NCBI GenBank assembly: GCA_037954665.1 | Contig: JBBMOL010000228.1 | Coordinates: 930,001 to 994,000, forward strand | Length of the DNA stretch: 64,000 nucleotides | Reading direction: 5' to 3' | Origin: Laguncularia racemosa | Taxonomy: Eukaryota > Streptophyta > Magnoliopsida > Myrtales > Combretaceae | In this document: positions 10,722 through 21,960 of the stretch, in pieces | Layout: every line of letters begins with the position of its first letter | Numbering within the stretch: the first letter of the stretch is position 1 | Translations under genes and position numbers: made by a program | The notes under the pieces: model-generated | Told to the model about the DNA's origin: nothing | The model's input: only the letters and a program-made list of their open reading frames with translations | Databases searched by the model: none

Positions 10722-11941
10722 TTTGGTTGTGAGAAGGGATTTGTGTAATTGAGATTTCAGAATTTTAGGGTTCTTAAGTTAGCATTTTGATCCAAAATTG
10801 TGAAGTGGAGATTGAGTTGTTTAATTGTGTTGTTGAGGAGTTGTAGTTGCTGCTTGTTGTTGTAGACGTGCAGCAATTGTGATTTCCTTACCATCTTTTT
10901 GTTGCCATGATCTTTGAAGGAAAAGTAAGAAGTGAATTTCCTAGTGTTTATTGTGGAATTGGAAATACAATATTTTTTGGTAAAAGGAAAGTATGATCCT
11001 TATGTGATTTCAGAATTGAGTGTTTTTGCTTGTAAATTCCATATTTAAACTTGTGTAGGGAAAAAGGAAATCATTTGAATTCAAACACCTTCTTTAAGTT
11101 TGAGACAATTCATTGAGTAACATTGAATGAGTGTTATTTGAATTTGAATTGTTCTTACCATTTGTGGAGGAGGTTGCATTTAGTGGAGTGATTTGAATTT
11201 GAATCTTGTTGCTGCCTTTATTTGTGAATTGAGTTGTGTGAGTAGCGAATTGGAGTTGTGTAGTGGCAAGGAATTGTATACTTTAAAGTGTGTATGTGCT
11301 ACACCATGAGTGAAGGGTGTATATGTGTGGCATAGTGAGTGTGTGAGTGAAGGTTTGCAACATGGTATATTGTGTGTGTTATATTGGGAAGGTTGCTACA
11401 CTGTGGTTGTATCTGTGTGAATTGTGGTGTAAAAGGAGTGTATTAAGTTGTTGGAGTTATATTATGTGTGTGTTGAGTAAAAGGTCATTTGCATCGTGAA
11501 GTGTTTTGTGTATGTAGTGGTGGTGAGTTAGTTGCGCTATGATTGAGAAGTGTGTGTGGCGATGTGAATTTGTGGAGTTATGTGTAGTGTAAGGTGTTAC
11601 ATATTGAGATCAATTGTAGGTGTGAAACCATGGCAAGAAAGGAAAGTTGAGTAGTGAAGTTTGACTTCAAAAACAAGCATTAAAGTGTGAAAGTAATTGA
11701 AACTCATTACTTAAACACTTGTTGAAATTAACAACTTAACCATTTAGAAGTGATTATTTGTGCTTCATTTATTTTACTATGCTTGAAGTGTCAAGAAGTG
11801 ATAATTGTGTTTATTGAATTGTTGCACTGTGGGTGTATAATTTTGTATGAGTGTTGATTGTCTAAAACGTTCTATTGTGATGTGGTGTTGTTGAAGGAGT
11901 GTGCTGCAAATTGTGGGATTATACTTCAACAAATTACAAGC
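10722..11941 (+). other. Leader of element B
   Basis: About 1.2 kb of untranslated leader, rich in GT and GTG repeats. The minus-strand open frames here are by-products of that composition. A diverged copy of the same leader lies in element D (20305-21424). Confidence 0.6.
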
Positions 11942-12088
11942 ATGTCGAATGATAGTGTAAATGGGGGGATTGGCAATGAAGCTAATAGCTAGATTAGTGG
12001 AGGACAAGGTCATCATGCTGCAGGTAGAAGAACCTTGGAATATCAACTTTAGGACCTTATTACCATTGTTGCTACTATAGCAATAAGG
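11942..12088 (+). pseudogene. gag of element B, N-terminal part
   Basis: Starts MSNDSVNGG at 11942 and has two in-frame stops within 50 codons. It ends where D is inserted (TAAGG, 12084-12088). The same start, MSND, occurs in the remnant of element D at 21425. Confidence 0.65.
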
Positions 12089-12942
12089 TGATAGGAATCA
12101 AAATCCTATGAGACTCATCATTAAGGCAAGAGCCAAAGGATTTCAAATCTTAACGATGAGGGTCCTCTTTGAATAAACTGACCTTATAATTATTTATATA
12201 CTAACATCTTTTTTATTACTTATGTGTTGTGTATTCCAACAAGCATACTTATCGGGTTTTACAAAGTGATGGACAAACTCACTAAGACTCAGTTTGTGGG
12301 TTATTCATGGATCAACCTAAACCAAAGATGAGCTGGACCAATGAATTGAATTGAAGAACTGGCTCATTGAAGACTATTTTTGTAATTGTTATTTTTATCT
12401 TTGAACCGATTACTTTGTAATTATTTTGGGACATTTTATTTGGTTGTATTTGTTGGATTTAGGACCAGCTACACTAGTGGCATAGATGTAATTGTTTTGT
12501 CATTTTAACCCTAAGTAAAGCAAGTATAAATACTTACTAAAGTAGGGTTTATATGAAGCTTTTTGGAAAGATAAAAAAATTGCTACCTCTTTATGTGAGA
12601 ATTAAGGTTCTTACTCTAAATTTCATAAGAGTCTTATCAATTCTTCAAGGATTGTGGCGAGTGGCAACTTAAGGATTTGTGAGTTATATCAAATTCCTAA
12701 GTTGATTCCAATTCATGCTAGTGTGTCATATCTAGTTGTGATTTGGGTTGTTCTTATTTGTTCTTGTTATCACGTCATTTTAGGGTTATTTCTATCATTG
12801 GATTGCATACAATTTAGTGGAAATAGATCCTAAATTATATTGTTAATTGTGATTATTCAATTGCTAGTGAAAGTGTCAATTGCGTGGAAACCTCTTGCTT
12901 AGGAGAATCATGCCATTCTTTGTCATTCCGTGATTAGATTTT
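12089..12942 (+). repeat. 5' LTR of element D, left part
   Basis: Starts TGATAGGAATC, as does the 3' LTR at 22485. Interrupted at 12942 by element E, whose target site ATTTT is 12938-12942. The LTR resumes at 20111. Confidence 0.85.
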
Positions 12943-14683
12943 TAATAGAGCCATTTTATACTCAATCTTTATAGTATAAATTGTGTTAAATTATTATTGA
13001 TTTTATAGAAATCATAAGGAAATGGTACTTTAATTCTATCATCGTGATAAATCAGGTTAAATGGAGTCAAGGATGCCAATTCAAGTAAATTAGAGAAGCC
13101 ATCTACAACTTGGTTCAAAGATAAGGATTTACACCGCCGGAGGGAAGTACATGGGCGTGTAATTGAAGTACACGGCCATGTACTTGGTTTTGAATCAACA
13201 GGAAGATACACGGTTGAAGTACACGGCCGTGTAGCTAACTAGGAACTAGCACGGTTTGAGGCACGGCCAAGGTGCAAACCGTGCCCCTCACTGGACAAGA
13301 AGGTGGAAATGTGGACTTTGAACAGAGAGAGACACGGCTTAGGGCACGGCCGTAGTGGAAGCCGTGGGAGAAACCGTGCTTGGAGCCGTGGTGGAAGCTA
13401 GGTGTGCTAAGGAGAAGAAAGTGTGGAACATCAACCAGATGAAGGCACGGCTTGAAATCTAGTCGTGGGTGTAACCGTGGTACACACTGGACACGGATGA
13501 AGACTTGTAGATTATGCACAGATGAAGGCACGGCTTAAAATCTGGCCGTGTGTGTAACCGTAGTACACACTGGGCGCGGATGAAGACTTGAAGAATATGC
13601 ACAGAGGATGGCACGGCTTGACCCACGGCCGTGTGGTGGGGCGTGCCAGGCAGACAAATCTTCACTTCTCGAAATCTACTTGGAAAAGGAAAGATATTTT
13701 CGTATCTTGCTAGCAAAAGATCACATGCTATCCATCTAATAATATAAATAGAGCCAACCCTAGAGGGTTAGGGCGAACTTTTTATCTTTGGAATCTGGAA
13801 TCACCTTGGAGACAAGAAGGAAACGAGGAGGCAGAGCAGGCAGAGGGTTCATTATGTTTTTATTTTTATTTTTCGTTTTGTTGATGAACATAAGTAGCTA
13901 AGCTACTTTTCTAGCCAAAGGGTCATAGATGTTTAATTCTCCACGAATTGTGAGATCTAATTGACTTGTATTTATTCTATTCTTTGCTTTCGGGTATTCA
14001 TATATCTTCTGATCGTTTTGTCATTATTATCTTTGTTGATTGGTATGAATAGAGCTCTTCTACTCAATTAGCAAGTTAATATATTGTCAACTAGCACGTC
14101 AAATCCGTAATTGTTTGATTGTTCTAGTCTTAGTGACGCAATAACATGTTTGGTTATAAAAGAGATGATCGAATTCATGTTATGGAGGTGTGTGATCATG
14201 TTTAAATAGGTTATCTTATAATCTACTGGCATGAATTGGTGGTCTCTCTAGATCTTAATGCTATTGATAGATTAAATCCTAAGCGCTTGTCTAGGGTTGT
14301 TTAATCAATAAGAGAAATAATTCAAAGCGCTTGTCTGAGGTTATCGAGGAAGTAAGGAGAGATAGGTTGTTAGAGCTTGTTAATAACCATAACCAGTTTA
14401 TCTAGAAACAAGAATAGAGAACATTTGCATCGATGATCAATTCCTTAAATTAAACTATCTTGATTCCTTTGGCTAGGCTTTTATTAATATCCGATTTTCT
14501 TACCTTGTTTTACTTTATTTTGATTCACAAACAAAACCCCCCATTTTCTTTTTTCCTTGTTATTATCCTTGAATAGAAATAAGTTTAACCAATCTCTGTG
14601 GATTCGACCCTACTCACCACTATATGCAAATCATATAATTGTCTAGGAGTAGGTTTTATTTTTGTTGGATTCGACACCCATCA
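12943..14683 (+). repeat. 5' LTR of element E
   Basis: Starts TAATAGAG, where the other LTR starts TGATAGAG (a G-to-A change in the terminal TG), and ends ACCCATCA. It contains a CpG-rich segment (about 13130-13650) with many CACGG/CCGTG arms and a TATAAATAG box near 13741. The minus-strand open frames in this segment are not genes. Confidence 0.92.
13130..13650. repeat. CACGGCCGTG-rich palindromic segment in the LTR of E
   Basis: About fifteen CACGG or CCGTG arms occur in opposing pairs, for instance CACGGC..GGCCGTG with about 10 nt between. Part is a tandem duplication of about 90 bp (near 13442 and 13532). The same segment is in the 3' LTR at about 18555-19075. The same arm sequence makes up the repeats in the unrelated LTR of element A. 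Confidence 0.75.
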
Positions 14684-14688
14684 AATTT

Positions 14689-14706
14689 TGGCGCCGTTGC
14701 CGGGGA
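14689..14706 (+). other. Primer binding site of element E (tRNA-Asp type)
   Basis: TGGCGCCGTTGCCGGGGA, five bases after the 5' LTR, matching the 3' end of plant tRNA-Asp. This primer is typical of Athila/Tat elements. Confidence 0.9.
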
Positions 14707-14734
14707 TTGGTGTCAAATTTATTTCTATTCTTGT

Positions 14735-16923
14735 ATGACTCGTTCTTCTCAGACAGGTGAACTAATTTATAATCCGGAGATTGAGAAGACTCTGAAGAGA
14801 CTACGACAAGAAGCTAGATCATCCACTAGATAGAACTTAGCATCGGATTTGTCTGATTCATTCCTTGATTCAGAAAAAGAAGACGATATGGCAAATCCCG
14901 AGAGAACATTAAGGGAGTTAGCTGCACCGGATGTGAATCAACAACCACTTTGCATTCACTATCCCGAACTAGCTGTGGAATTCGAGTTGAAATCTGGGTT
15001 AATACATCTGCTACCCACCTTTCATGGTCTTGAGAAAGCATTTGAAAGAGTTCCATATAGTGTGTTCTAGTATGAGGCCGCAAGGAATAACCGACGATCA
15101 AATCAAGTTACGTGCTTTTCCATTTTCTTTAAGTACTAAAGCTAAAGATTGGTTGTTTTATTTGCCTCCAGGTTCTATCACCACTTGGACAGATATGGTA
15201 AGACTCTTCTTGGACAAATTCTTCCCCGCATCCAGAGCCGCTGGTATAAGAAGAGAAATTTGGGGTATAAAACAAAGGGACACCGAGACTCTTCATGAGT
15301 ATTGGGAAAGGTTCAAGCAATTGTGTGCAAGCTGCCCACAACATGGGATATCTGAACAACTCCTTATCCAATACTTCTACGAGGGCCTATCGGAAGATGA
15401 TGGATGCTGCAAGTGGAGGCGCTATAGTAAACAAAACCCCTGGTCAAGCTAGGGAATTGATCTCCATTATGGCTGCCAATTCGCAACAATTTGGGTATAA
15501 GCATGATGCATCTTCAAGGAAGGTAAATGAGGTAAGTGTGTCTAACCTTGAACATCAAATTTCTAATCTTACCTCCCTTGTGCAGCAGCTAGCTCTTGGA
15601 AATACCCAACAGGTGAAAGCTTGTGGAATTTGTGCTGCTCCTAGTCATTCGACCGACATGTGCTCCACATTGCAAGATGACAACCATGAACACGCCAATG
15701 ATGTAGGCGGATTCCCAGGACAGCCACAAAGGAAATATTTTCCCTATTCGAATACTTACAATCCTGGATGGAGGGATCATCCTAACTTTCGATATGGCAA
15801 TAACCCTCAACATGTCCAACAATTCCAGCCTAAGCCATCACACCGCGTACCCCAAGCTCCTTCCACTTCAGGTATGCCCCTTGAGGATATTGTTAAGTCT
15901 CTAGCTGTGAATACCAAACAATTTCAGGAGGAAACAAAGCAAAGCATTCAAAACTTGGAGAATCAGGTAAGCCAACTTGCTTCAGCTATCAATAGGTTAG
16001 AAACTCAAAGTAAGTTACCTTCTCAAACTATTACAAACCCGAAGCAAAGCGTTAATGCAATTACCTTGAGAAGTGGAACAGAATTGCAGGGATCAAATAA
16101 GAAAGGACATCCGTCTAATCTTGAGGAAGAGACCAAGAAAGAGATTTCGACTCCGAGCCAGCAGGGCGACCAGATTAGCAAGTCTCTAGTTGAGCCATCG
16201 AAGGTCACATTGATACCACCTCCTTTCCCCTCCAGATTAGCGAAATCCAAGAATGAAGCGGAAGAAAAAGAGATTCTGGAAACTTTTCGCAAAGTCGAGG
16301 TAAATATTCCTTTGCTTGATGCAATTAAGCAAATGCCACGCTATGCTAGATTTCTCAAAGACTTGTGCACTAACAAAAGAAAGCTGAAAGGTAATGAAAA
16401 GATTAGTGTGAGTGAAAATGTTTCAACTATTATTCAGAAGAAGCTTCCTCCCAAATGTAAGGATCCAGGTATGTTCACCATTCCTTGCAAAATAGGTAAT
16501 CTTGGAATTGTTAAAGCCATGTGTGATCTAGGAGCTTCTATCAATGTCATGCCTTTGTCTGTTTATCAACGTTTAAATGTTGGTCCTTTAAAGGAAATGG
16601 GTATTATTGTTCAACTTGCTGATAGGTCCAATGTTTATCTTGAGGGAGTTCTAGAGGATGTTTTAGTTCAAGTCAATGGGTTGGTTTTTCCTGCTGATTT
16701 TTATGTGCTTGACATGGACGATAGTGATTCTCATACTTCATCACTGATATTATTAGGGCGACCATTCCTTAAGACTTCTAAAACGAAAATCGATGTAAAT
16801 GATGGCACCCTCACTATGGAATTTGATAGTGAAGTGATTAAATTTAACATTTATGATGCCATAAAACATCCTAACGATATCTCTCCTGTTTTTGTTACGG
16901 ATGTTATTAACCCATCACCATAG
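14735..16923 (+). pseudogene. gag-protease of element E, nearly intact
   Basis: An ATG at 14735 (MTRSSQ) opens the frame. Breaks are a TAG at 14831, a frameshift from a small deletion near 15033, and another near 15390. From there the frame is open to the stop at 16923 (about 510 codons). Domains: retrotransposon gag (AFPFSLSTKAKDWL near 15115, LHEYWERFKQLC near 15300), a CCHC-like zinc knuckle (CGICAAPSHSTDMC near 15620), a coiled-coil-like NLENQVSQLA segment near 15950, and an aspartic protease with DLGASIN in place of DSG/DTG near 16530, then LLGRPFLKT. It assembles particles in the autonomous relatives. There is no pol after it. Confidence 0.85.
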
Positions 16924-17002
16924 GCACCAAGGCTGGAATCAAAATCCTTATCCGAATATTTAGCCAGGAACGTCTAGCCAAAGACGTTAAAGAAAAGCGC
17001 TT

Positions 17003-17020
17003 CATGGGAGGCAACCCATG
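17003..17020 (+). other. Conserved hairpin after gag-protease in element E
   Basis: CATGGG and CCCATG form a perfect 6-bp stem around the loop AGGCAA. The same loop and a stem of the same length, but with different bases, occurs in element C at 27247-27264. Confidence 0.65.
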
Positions 17021-17290
17021 TAAAAAAAAAAAAAAATTCTTTTAGTTTTGCTTTGCATTAGTTTTAGTTTGTTTTAGTTTTGTTTTGTTTTAGTTTAGTT
17101 TGTTTTGATTTTAGTGTAGTTTTGAACTCTTTGGATCAGTTGCAGAAAGGATACACATAATCAGATGACACTTTCCAGAGCTTAAGGGGAAAACTCCAAC
17201 ACCAGGGAAGTACCAGTATTTCCTTTCTCTTATTCTCTAATGTTCCTTGAGTTGTTAATTCCTTTTCAATTGTGCTAAATTAGGAACAGT

Positions 17291-17324
17291 GAGGACACTG
17301 TTCAAGCTAAGTGTGGGGGAGAGG
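17291..17324 (+). other. Internal polypurine-like block of element E
   Basis: GAGGACACTG... followed by AAGTGTGGGGGAGAGG. It resembles the terminal block at 18336-18368 (GAGGACAAGC... AATGTGGGGGAA) but lies about 1.05 kb upstream. Element C has the same pair of blocks. Confidence 0.5.
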
Positions 17325-18335
17325 ATAATAAAATATAGAGAATAGAGAACTAACTTATACTCTGAATGTTTGTCCTTAAGCAATTTTAAGCCAATTTTTT
17401 TTCAAAATTATCATGAAATCTAGATATTGTACTAAATGTTGTAATAAGCTTCTACAAATTGTGAAATTGACTTGTTCAAATGTTTTACTCACCCACTGTT
17501 GTGATTAGAATACATGGTTAAAATTAAGTAGTGAAATCTTTAAGAAACAAATTTACCTTGTATTTAGCTTTAGAATTGGAAGTCTAAGAGTAAGTCGAGT
17601 CCCTAAGTGAAAAATAAACAAGTTTACTTCTAGGTTATATTAGCTACTGTATACTCTTTGAAGTTGTTTGTAAAGCAATCATAACACTTAAAAAAAAAAA
17701 AAAGAATCAAGCATAGCCATTACTCCAATGATTCAACTAATTGAGTTAAGAGTATTCAAACTTGAATGTTAGAGTGAGGAAGAGTCCGTAGGGGTATCTC
17801 AAAACCCGGTCACTTGAGTGATGAGCTCGGGATGTTGCCGACTCAATGAACTCACTATAACGATAAGGGCAAAAAAGGCAAAAGTTCATGAAAAGAAGCG
17901 GGCAAAAACCCGTCAAAATAGATGCTTGAATAAATCAAAAGAACATGAATGTGAACATTCATTGAATAAAACAAAGATGTATAAAAGGGAGAATATCTAG
18001 CAAAGAGCTTATATCATATGCTTTTACTTTATACTGCAAGGATTATATGCTTGATAATATCCAATGAAGTTTAATTGGGTGTTTTTCCTTAGTGGATTAA
18101 GTATTTACTTTTGGAATAAAAATTCTTTTGCTAAACATGAGGATTAAAGTTTGTTTTGTTTAGATTAGCTATTGAATTTTGTCCATAGTAATTTGATCAC
18201 AGGAAACCAATTGGGTTGAAGTAGTAGACATTAAATTACAAGTCATGAATTACAAATGAATAGATGCTTGGAATGATGAAAAGAAAGTTTGTATAATCTA
18301 TGACAGATTTCTCAATTGATTTGATGCAATTGCTT

Positions 18336-18368
18336 GAGGACAAGCAAGAGTTTAAATGTGGGGGAATT
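18336..18368 (+). other. Polypurine tract of element E
   Basis: TGAGGACAAGC... then AAATGTGGGGGAATT directly before the 3' LTR at 18369, the expected plus-strand primer position. Confidence 0.7.
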
Positions 18369-20105
18369 TGATAGAGCCATTTTATACTCAATCTTTATAG
18401 TATAAATTGTGTTAAATTATTATTGATTTTATAGAAATCATAAGATAATGGTACTTTAATTCTATCATCGTGATAAATCAGGTTAAATGGAGTCAAGGAT
18501 GCCAATTCAAGTAAATTAGAGAAGCCATCTACAACTTGGTTCAAAGATAAGGATTTACACCGCCGGAGGGAAGTACATGGGCGTGTAATTGAAGTACACG
18601 GCCGTGTACTTGGTTTTGAATCAACAGGAAGATACACGGTTGAAGTACACAGCCGTGTAGCTAACTAGGAACTAGCACGGTTTGAGGCACGGCCAAGGTG
18701 CAAACCGTGCCCCTCACTGGACAAGAAGGCGGAAATGTGGACTTTGAACAGAGAGAGACACGGCTTAGGGCACGGCCGTAGTGGAAGCCGTGGGAGAAAC
18801 CGTGCTTGGAGCCGTGGTGGAAGCTAGGTGTGCCAAGGAGAAGAAAGTGTGGAACATCAACCAGATGAAGGCACGGCTTGAAATCTAGCCGTGGGTGTAA
18901 CCGTGGTACACACTGGACACGGATGAAGACTTGTAGATTATGCACAGATGAAGGTACGGCTTGAAATCTGGCCGTGTGTGTAATCGTGGTACACACTGGG
19001 CGTGGATGAAGACTTAAAGAATATACACAGAGGATGGCACGGCTTGACCTACGACCGTGTGGTGGGGTGCGCCAGGCAGATGAATCTTCACTTCTTGAAA
19101 TCTACTTGGAAAAGGAAAGATATTTTCGTATCTTGCTAGCAAAAGATCACATGCTATTAATAATATAAATAGAGCCAACCCTAGAGGGTTAGGGCGAACT
19201 TTTTATCTTTGGAATCTAGAATCACCTTGGAGACAAGAAGGAAACGAGGAGGCAGAGCAGGCAACCGGGTTCATTATGTTTTTATTTTTATTTTTTGTTT
19301 TGTTGATGAACATGAGTAGCTAAGCTACTTTTCTAGCCAAAGGGTCATAGATGTTTAATTCTCCACGAATTGTGAGATCTAATTGACTTGTATTTATTCT
19401 ATTCTTTGCTTTCGGGTATTCATATATCTTCTGATCGTTTTGTCATTATTATCTTTGTTGATTGGTATGAATAGAGCTCTTCTACTCAATTAGCAAGTTA
19501 ATATATTGTCAACTAGCACGTCAAATCCGTAATTGTTTGATTGTTCTAGTCTTAGTGACGCAATAACATGTTTGGTTATAAAAGAGATGATCGAATTCAT
19601 GTTATGGAGGTGTGTGATCATGTTTAAACAGGTTATCTTATAATCTACTGGCATGAATTGGTGGTCTCTCTAGATCTTAATGCTATTGATAGATTAAGTC
19701 CTAAGCGCTTGTCTAGGGTTGTTTAATCAATAAGAGAAATAATTCAAAGCGCTTGTCTGAGGTTATCGAGGAAGTAAGGAGAGATAGATTGTTAGAGCTT
19801 GTTAATAACCATAACCAGTTTATCTAGAAACAAGAATAGAGAACATTTGCATCGATAATCAATTCCTTGAATTAAACTATCTTGATTCCTTTGGCTAGGC
19901 TTTTATTAATATTCGATTTTCTTACCTTGTTTTACTTTATTTTGATTCACAAACAAAACCCCTTATTTTCCTTTTTCCCTGTTGTTATCCTTAAATAGAA
20001 ATAAGTTTAACCAATCTCTGTGGATTCGACCCTACTCACCACTATATGCAAATCATATAATTATCTAGGAGTAGGTTTTATTTTTGTTGGATTCGACACC
20101 CATCA
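18369..20105 (+). repeat. 3' LTR of element E
   Basis: 1,737 bp, TGATAGAG...ACCCATCA. It differs from the 5' LTR by scattered substitutions and a few small indels. Followed by the target duplication ATTTT. Confidence 0.93.
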
Positions 20106-20287
20106 ATTTTCCATTTGATCTTTGTATGTGCTTTAGCCAATTAAGCACATCATAATTTGGTATCAGAGCAAGTTGTTCATATAATTAAGGTTCATTTGGA
20201 AATTGTTCTTCACGCCATTTTTGGAATTTGTTGAAGTGGTTCTTCAATTGGTTTCATGTGCTTGAATTTGATCATTTAGACACATCA
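20106..20287 (+). repeat. 5' LTR of element D, right part
   Basis: Bases 20106-20110 repeat the target site of E. From 20111 the LTR of D resumes and matches 23337-23513. It contains an internal copy of a primer-site sequence, TGGTATCAGAGC, at 20158-20169, preceded by AAGCACATCATAATT, which looks like another LTR end. Confidence 0.8.
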
Positions 20288-20292
20288 TAATT

Positions 20293-20304
20293 TGGTATCA
20301 AAGC
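20293..20304 (+). other. Primer binding site of element D
   Basis: TGGTATCAAAGC, one G-to-A change from the tRNA-iMet site, five bases after the LTR end at 20287. Confidence 0.7.
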
Positions 20305-21424
20305 TCAAGTTAAGAGAAGGGATTTAGTGTTGGTTGATTTTGGAATTTTTTTTTAGGGTTCTTAACTTTTTTTATCCAAAATTGTGTATTAAAGATTAAG
20401 TTGTTTGATTGTATTGTTGAGGAGTTATAATTATTGTTTGTTGAAGTAGAAGTGGAGGTCTTGTTGTAGCTCCTTTGTTGTTGAGTTTCCCGTGAAGGGA
20501 AGGGAAGTAGGAAGTGCATTTCTTGATTCAAATTCAAAATTGGGAAGTACCTCATTTTGTGAAGAAAAGAAAAGTGTAATCCTTACTTGTTTGTTTCAAA
20601 ATTAAGGAGTAAAATTGATCATTTCTAGATTTAAGTTACGTGGAGGATTTGGAAATTATTTGATTTTCAAAAAAAATCATTAAGTTGAAGAAGTTATTGT
20701 GTATTAGTAGTTGAAAGGTTATTTGAATTTGAAATTACTTCTTACCAATTGTGGAAAGGTTGCAATTAGTGGAGTAATTTAAATTTGAATTGTTGCTGCT
20801 TTTTGTGTGTGAGTTGCGGTGTTCATTGTGTTTTGCAGTGGCAAGAGATTGTATATTTGGAAATGTATGTGTGTGTGCTACACCGTGAGTGAAGAGTGTG
20901 TATGTATGGCGTTGTGTGTGTGGTGGTGTAAAGGTGTCTTGAAGTGGAGAATTGCAACGTGTAGTGTTGTGTGTGTGTTGAGGTAAGAAATTGCTGCACT
21001 TGAAGTAGTAGTGTTGTGGTGAAGTTAGTGCACCATGAAGTGAATTGTTGCATGTGTATAGTATGTGTGGTGGTGTGAATGTGTAGTGAAGGAATTGCCA
21101 TTTATGAATTTGTGGATTTGTGTGTAGTGTAAGGTGTTGCAAATTAAGATCAATTGTAGGTGTGAAACCGTAGCAAGAAAGGAAAAGTTGAAGTAGTAAA
21201 GTTTGAATTAAAAAAAAAAATCATTAAAGTGTGAAAGTAATTGAGCTCATTACTTAAACACTTGTGAGTTGAATTTAATTTCTTAACTACTTGGAAGTAT
21301 TTATTTATGCTTTAATTATTTTACTATACTTGAAGTGACAAGAAGTATTTATTATCTTGGTTGCTTGATTGCACTGTGGGTGTTGAAGTGTGTAGTGGCT
21401 TATTGAAGATAGTGTGATTAACTA
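20305..21424 (+). other. Leader of element D
   Basis: GT-rich leader related to that of element B. No genes. The minus-strand open frames near 20735-21142 follow from the GT repeats. Confidence 0.6.
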
Positions 21425-21906
21425 TGTCAAATGATTTGTATGCTTCTACTAATTTAGTGCATCAAGTATTGACTTCTTCTCCAACCATCAATGATGGATA
21501 AAGAGAAAATTTGTCCATACTTCTTGTAGAGTACAAGAAAACTTGTGTGTCATTATTGTTGATGGTATTAGTTGTACTAATGTTGTAGTTGCATCATTAG
21601 TATCGAATTTGAAACTTGTAACTACCTTGTATCCTAAACCTTACACATTACATTGTGTAAATGATCATGAGAGTCTTTATGTGACCTAAAGGGTTAAGGT
21701 ACCTTTCAGTATATGAGATAAGTACTGTGATGAGATTGAATGTGATATTCTTCCTATGTGTACATCTCATATATTGCTCAGTAGGCCATGGTTATATGAT
21801 AGGAGGGTCTTACATGATGGCTTCAGGAATACATATGTATTCCAGAAAGAGGGTAAACGCATCATTCTGAATCTGATGTCACCTTTAGAGGTCCAAAAGG
21901 TTCAGT
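21425..21906 (+). pseudogene. gag start and protease remnant of element D
   Basis: MSNDLYAST at 21425 matches the gag start of element B. After about 55 bp the sequence jumps to the protease region: VDGISCTNVV near 21560 corresponds to the VDSGSC-type active site of the family, with the catalytic aspartate kept and the DSG motif changed to DGI. It is followed by SRPWLYDRRVL near 21785 and MSPLEV near 21880. Several stops are present. The gag core and zinc knuckle are deleted. Confidence 0.7.
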
Positions 21907-21960
21907 AATAGATTGTAGGCCATCAAAGATTCCTAAGGATTATAACCACATGAACTAACC

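Larger units (their letters stand above)
16924..18368 (+). other. Non-coding 3' interior of element E
   Basis: No gene. It holds a hairpin at 17003-17020, A-runs near 17022 and 17691, an internal polypurine-like block at 17291-17324 and the terminal polypurine tract before 18369. The 60-codon frame at 17818 shows no recognisable features. Confidence 0.7.
12943..20105 (+). mobile_element. Athila/Tat-type TR-GAG element E, innermost of the nest
   Basis: LTRs 12943-14683 (1,741 bp) and 18369-20105 (1,737 bp) are about 98% alike by eye, so this is the youngest of the four. A perfect 5-bp target duplication ATTTT flanks it (12938-12942, 20106-20110). The primer site is the tRNA-Asp type. The interior carries a gag-protease gene (14735-16923) and then 1.4 kb without coding, holding a hairpin, two polypurine-like blocks and poly(A)-like runs. 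RT, RNase H and integrase are missing. Total 7.16 kb. Confidence 0.93.

Noticed and set aside
13235..13716. Minus-strand open frames in the 5' LTR of E (and 18661-18996 in the 3' LTR)
   Set aside because: They follow from the CpG-rich palindromic segment and have no protein motifs; the LTR as a whole explains them.
20735..21142. Minus-strand 135-codon frame
   Set aside because: Produced by GT-rich leader sequence of element D; no motifs.
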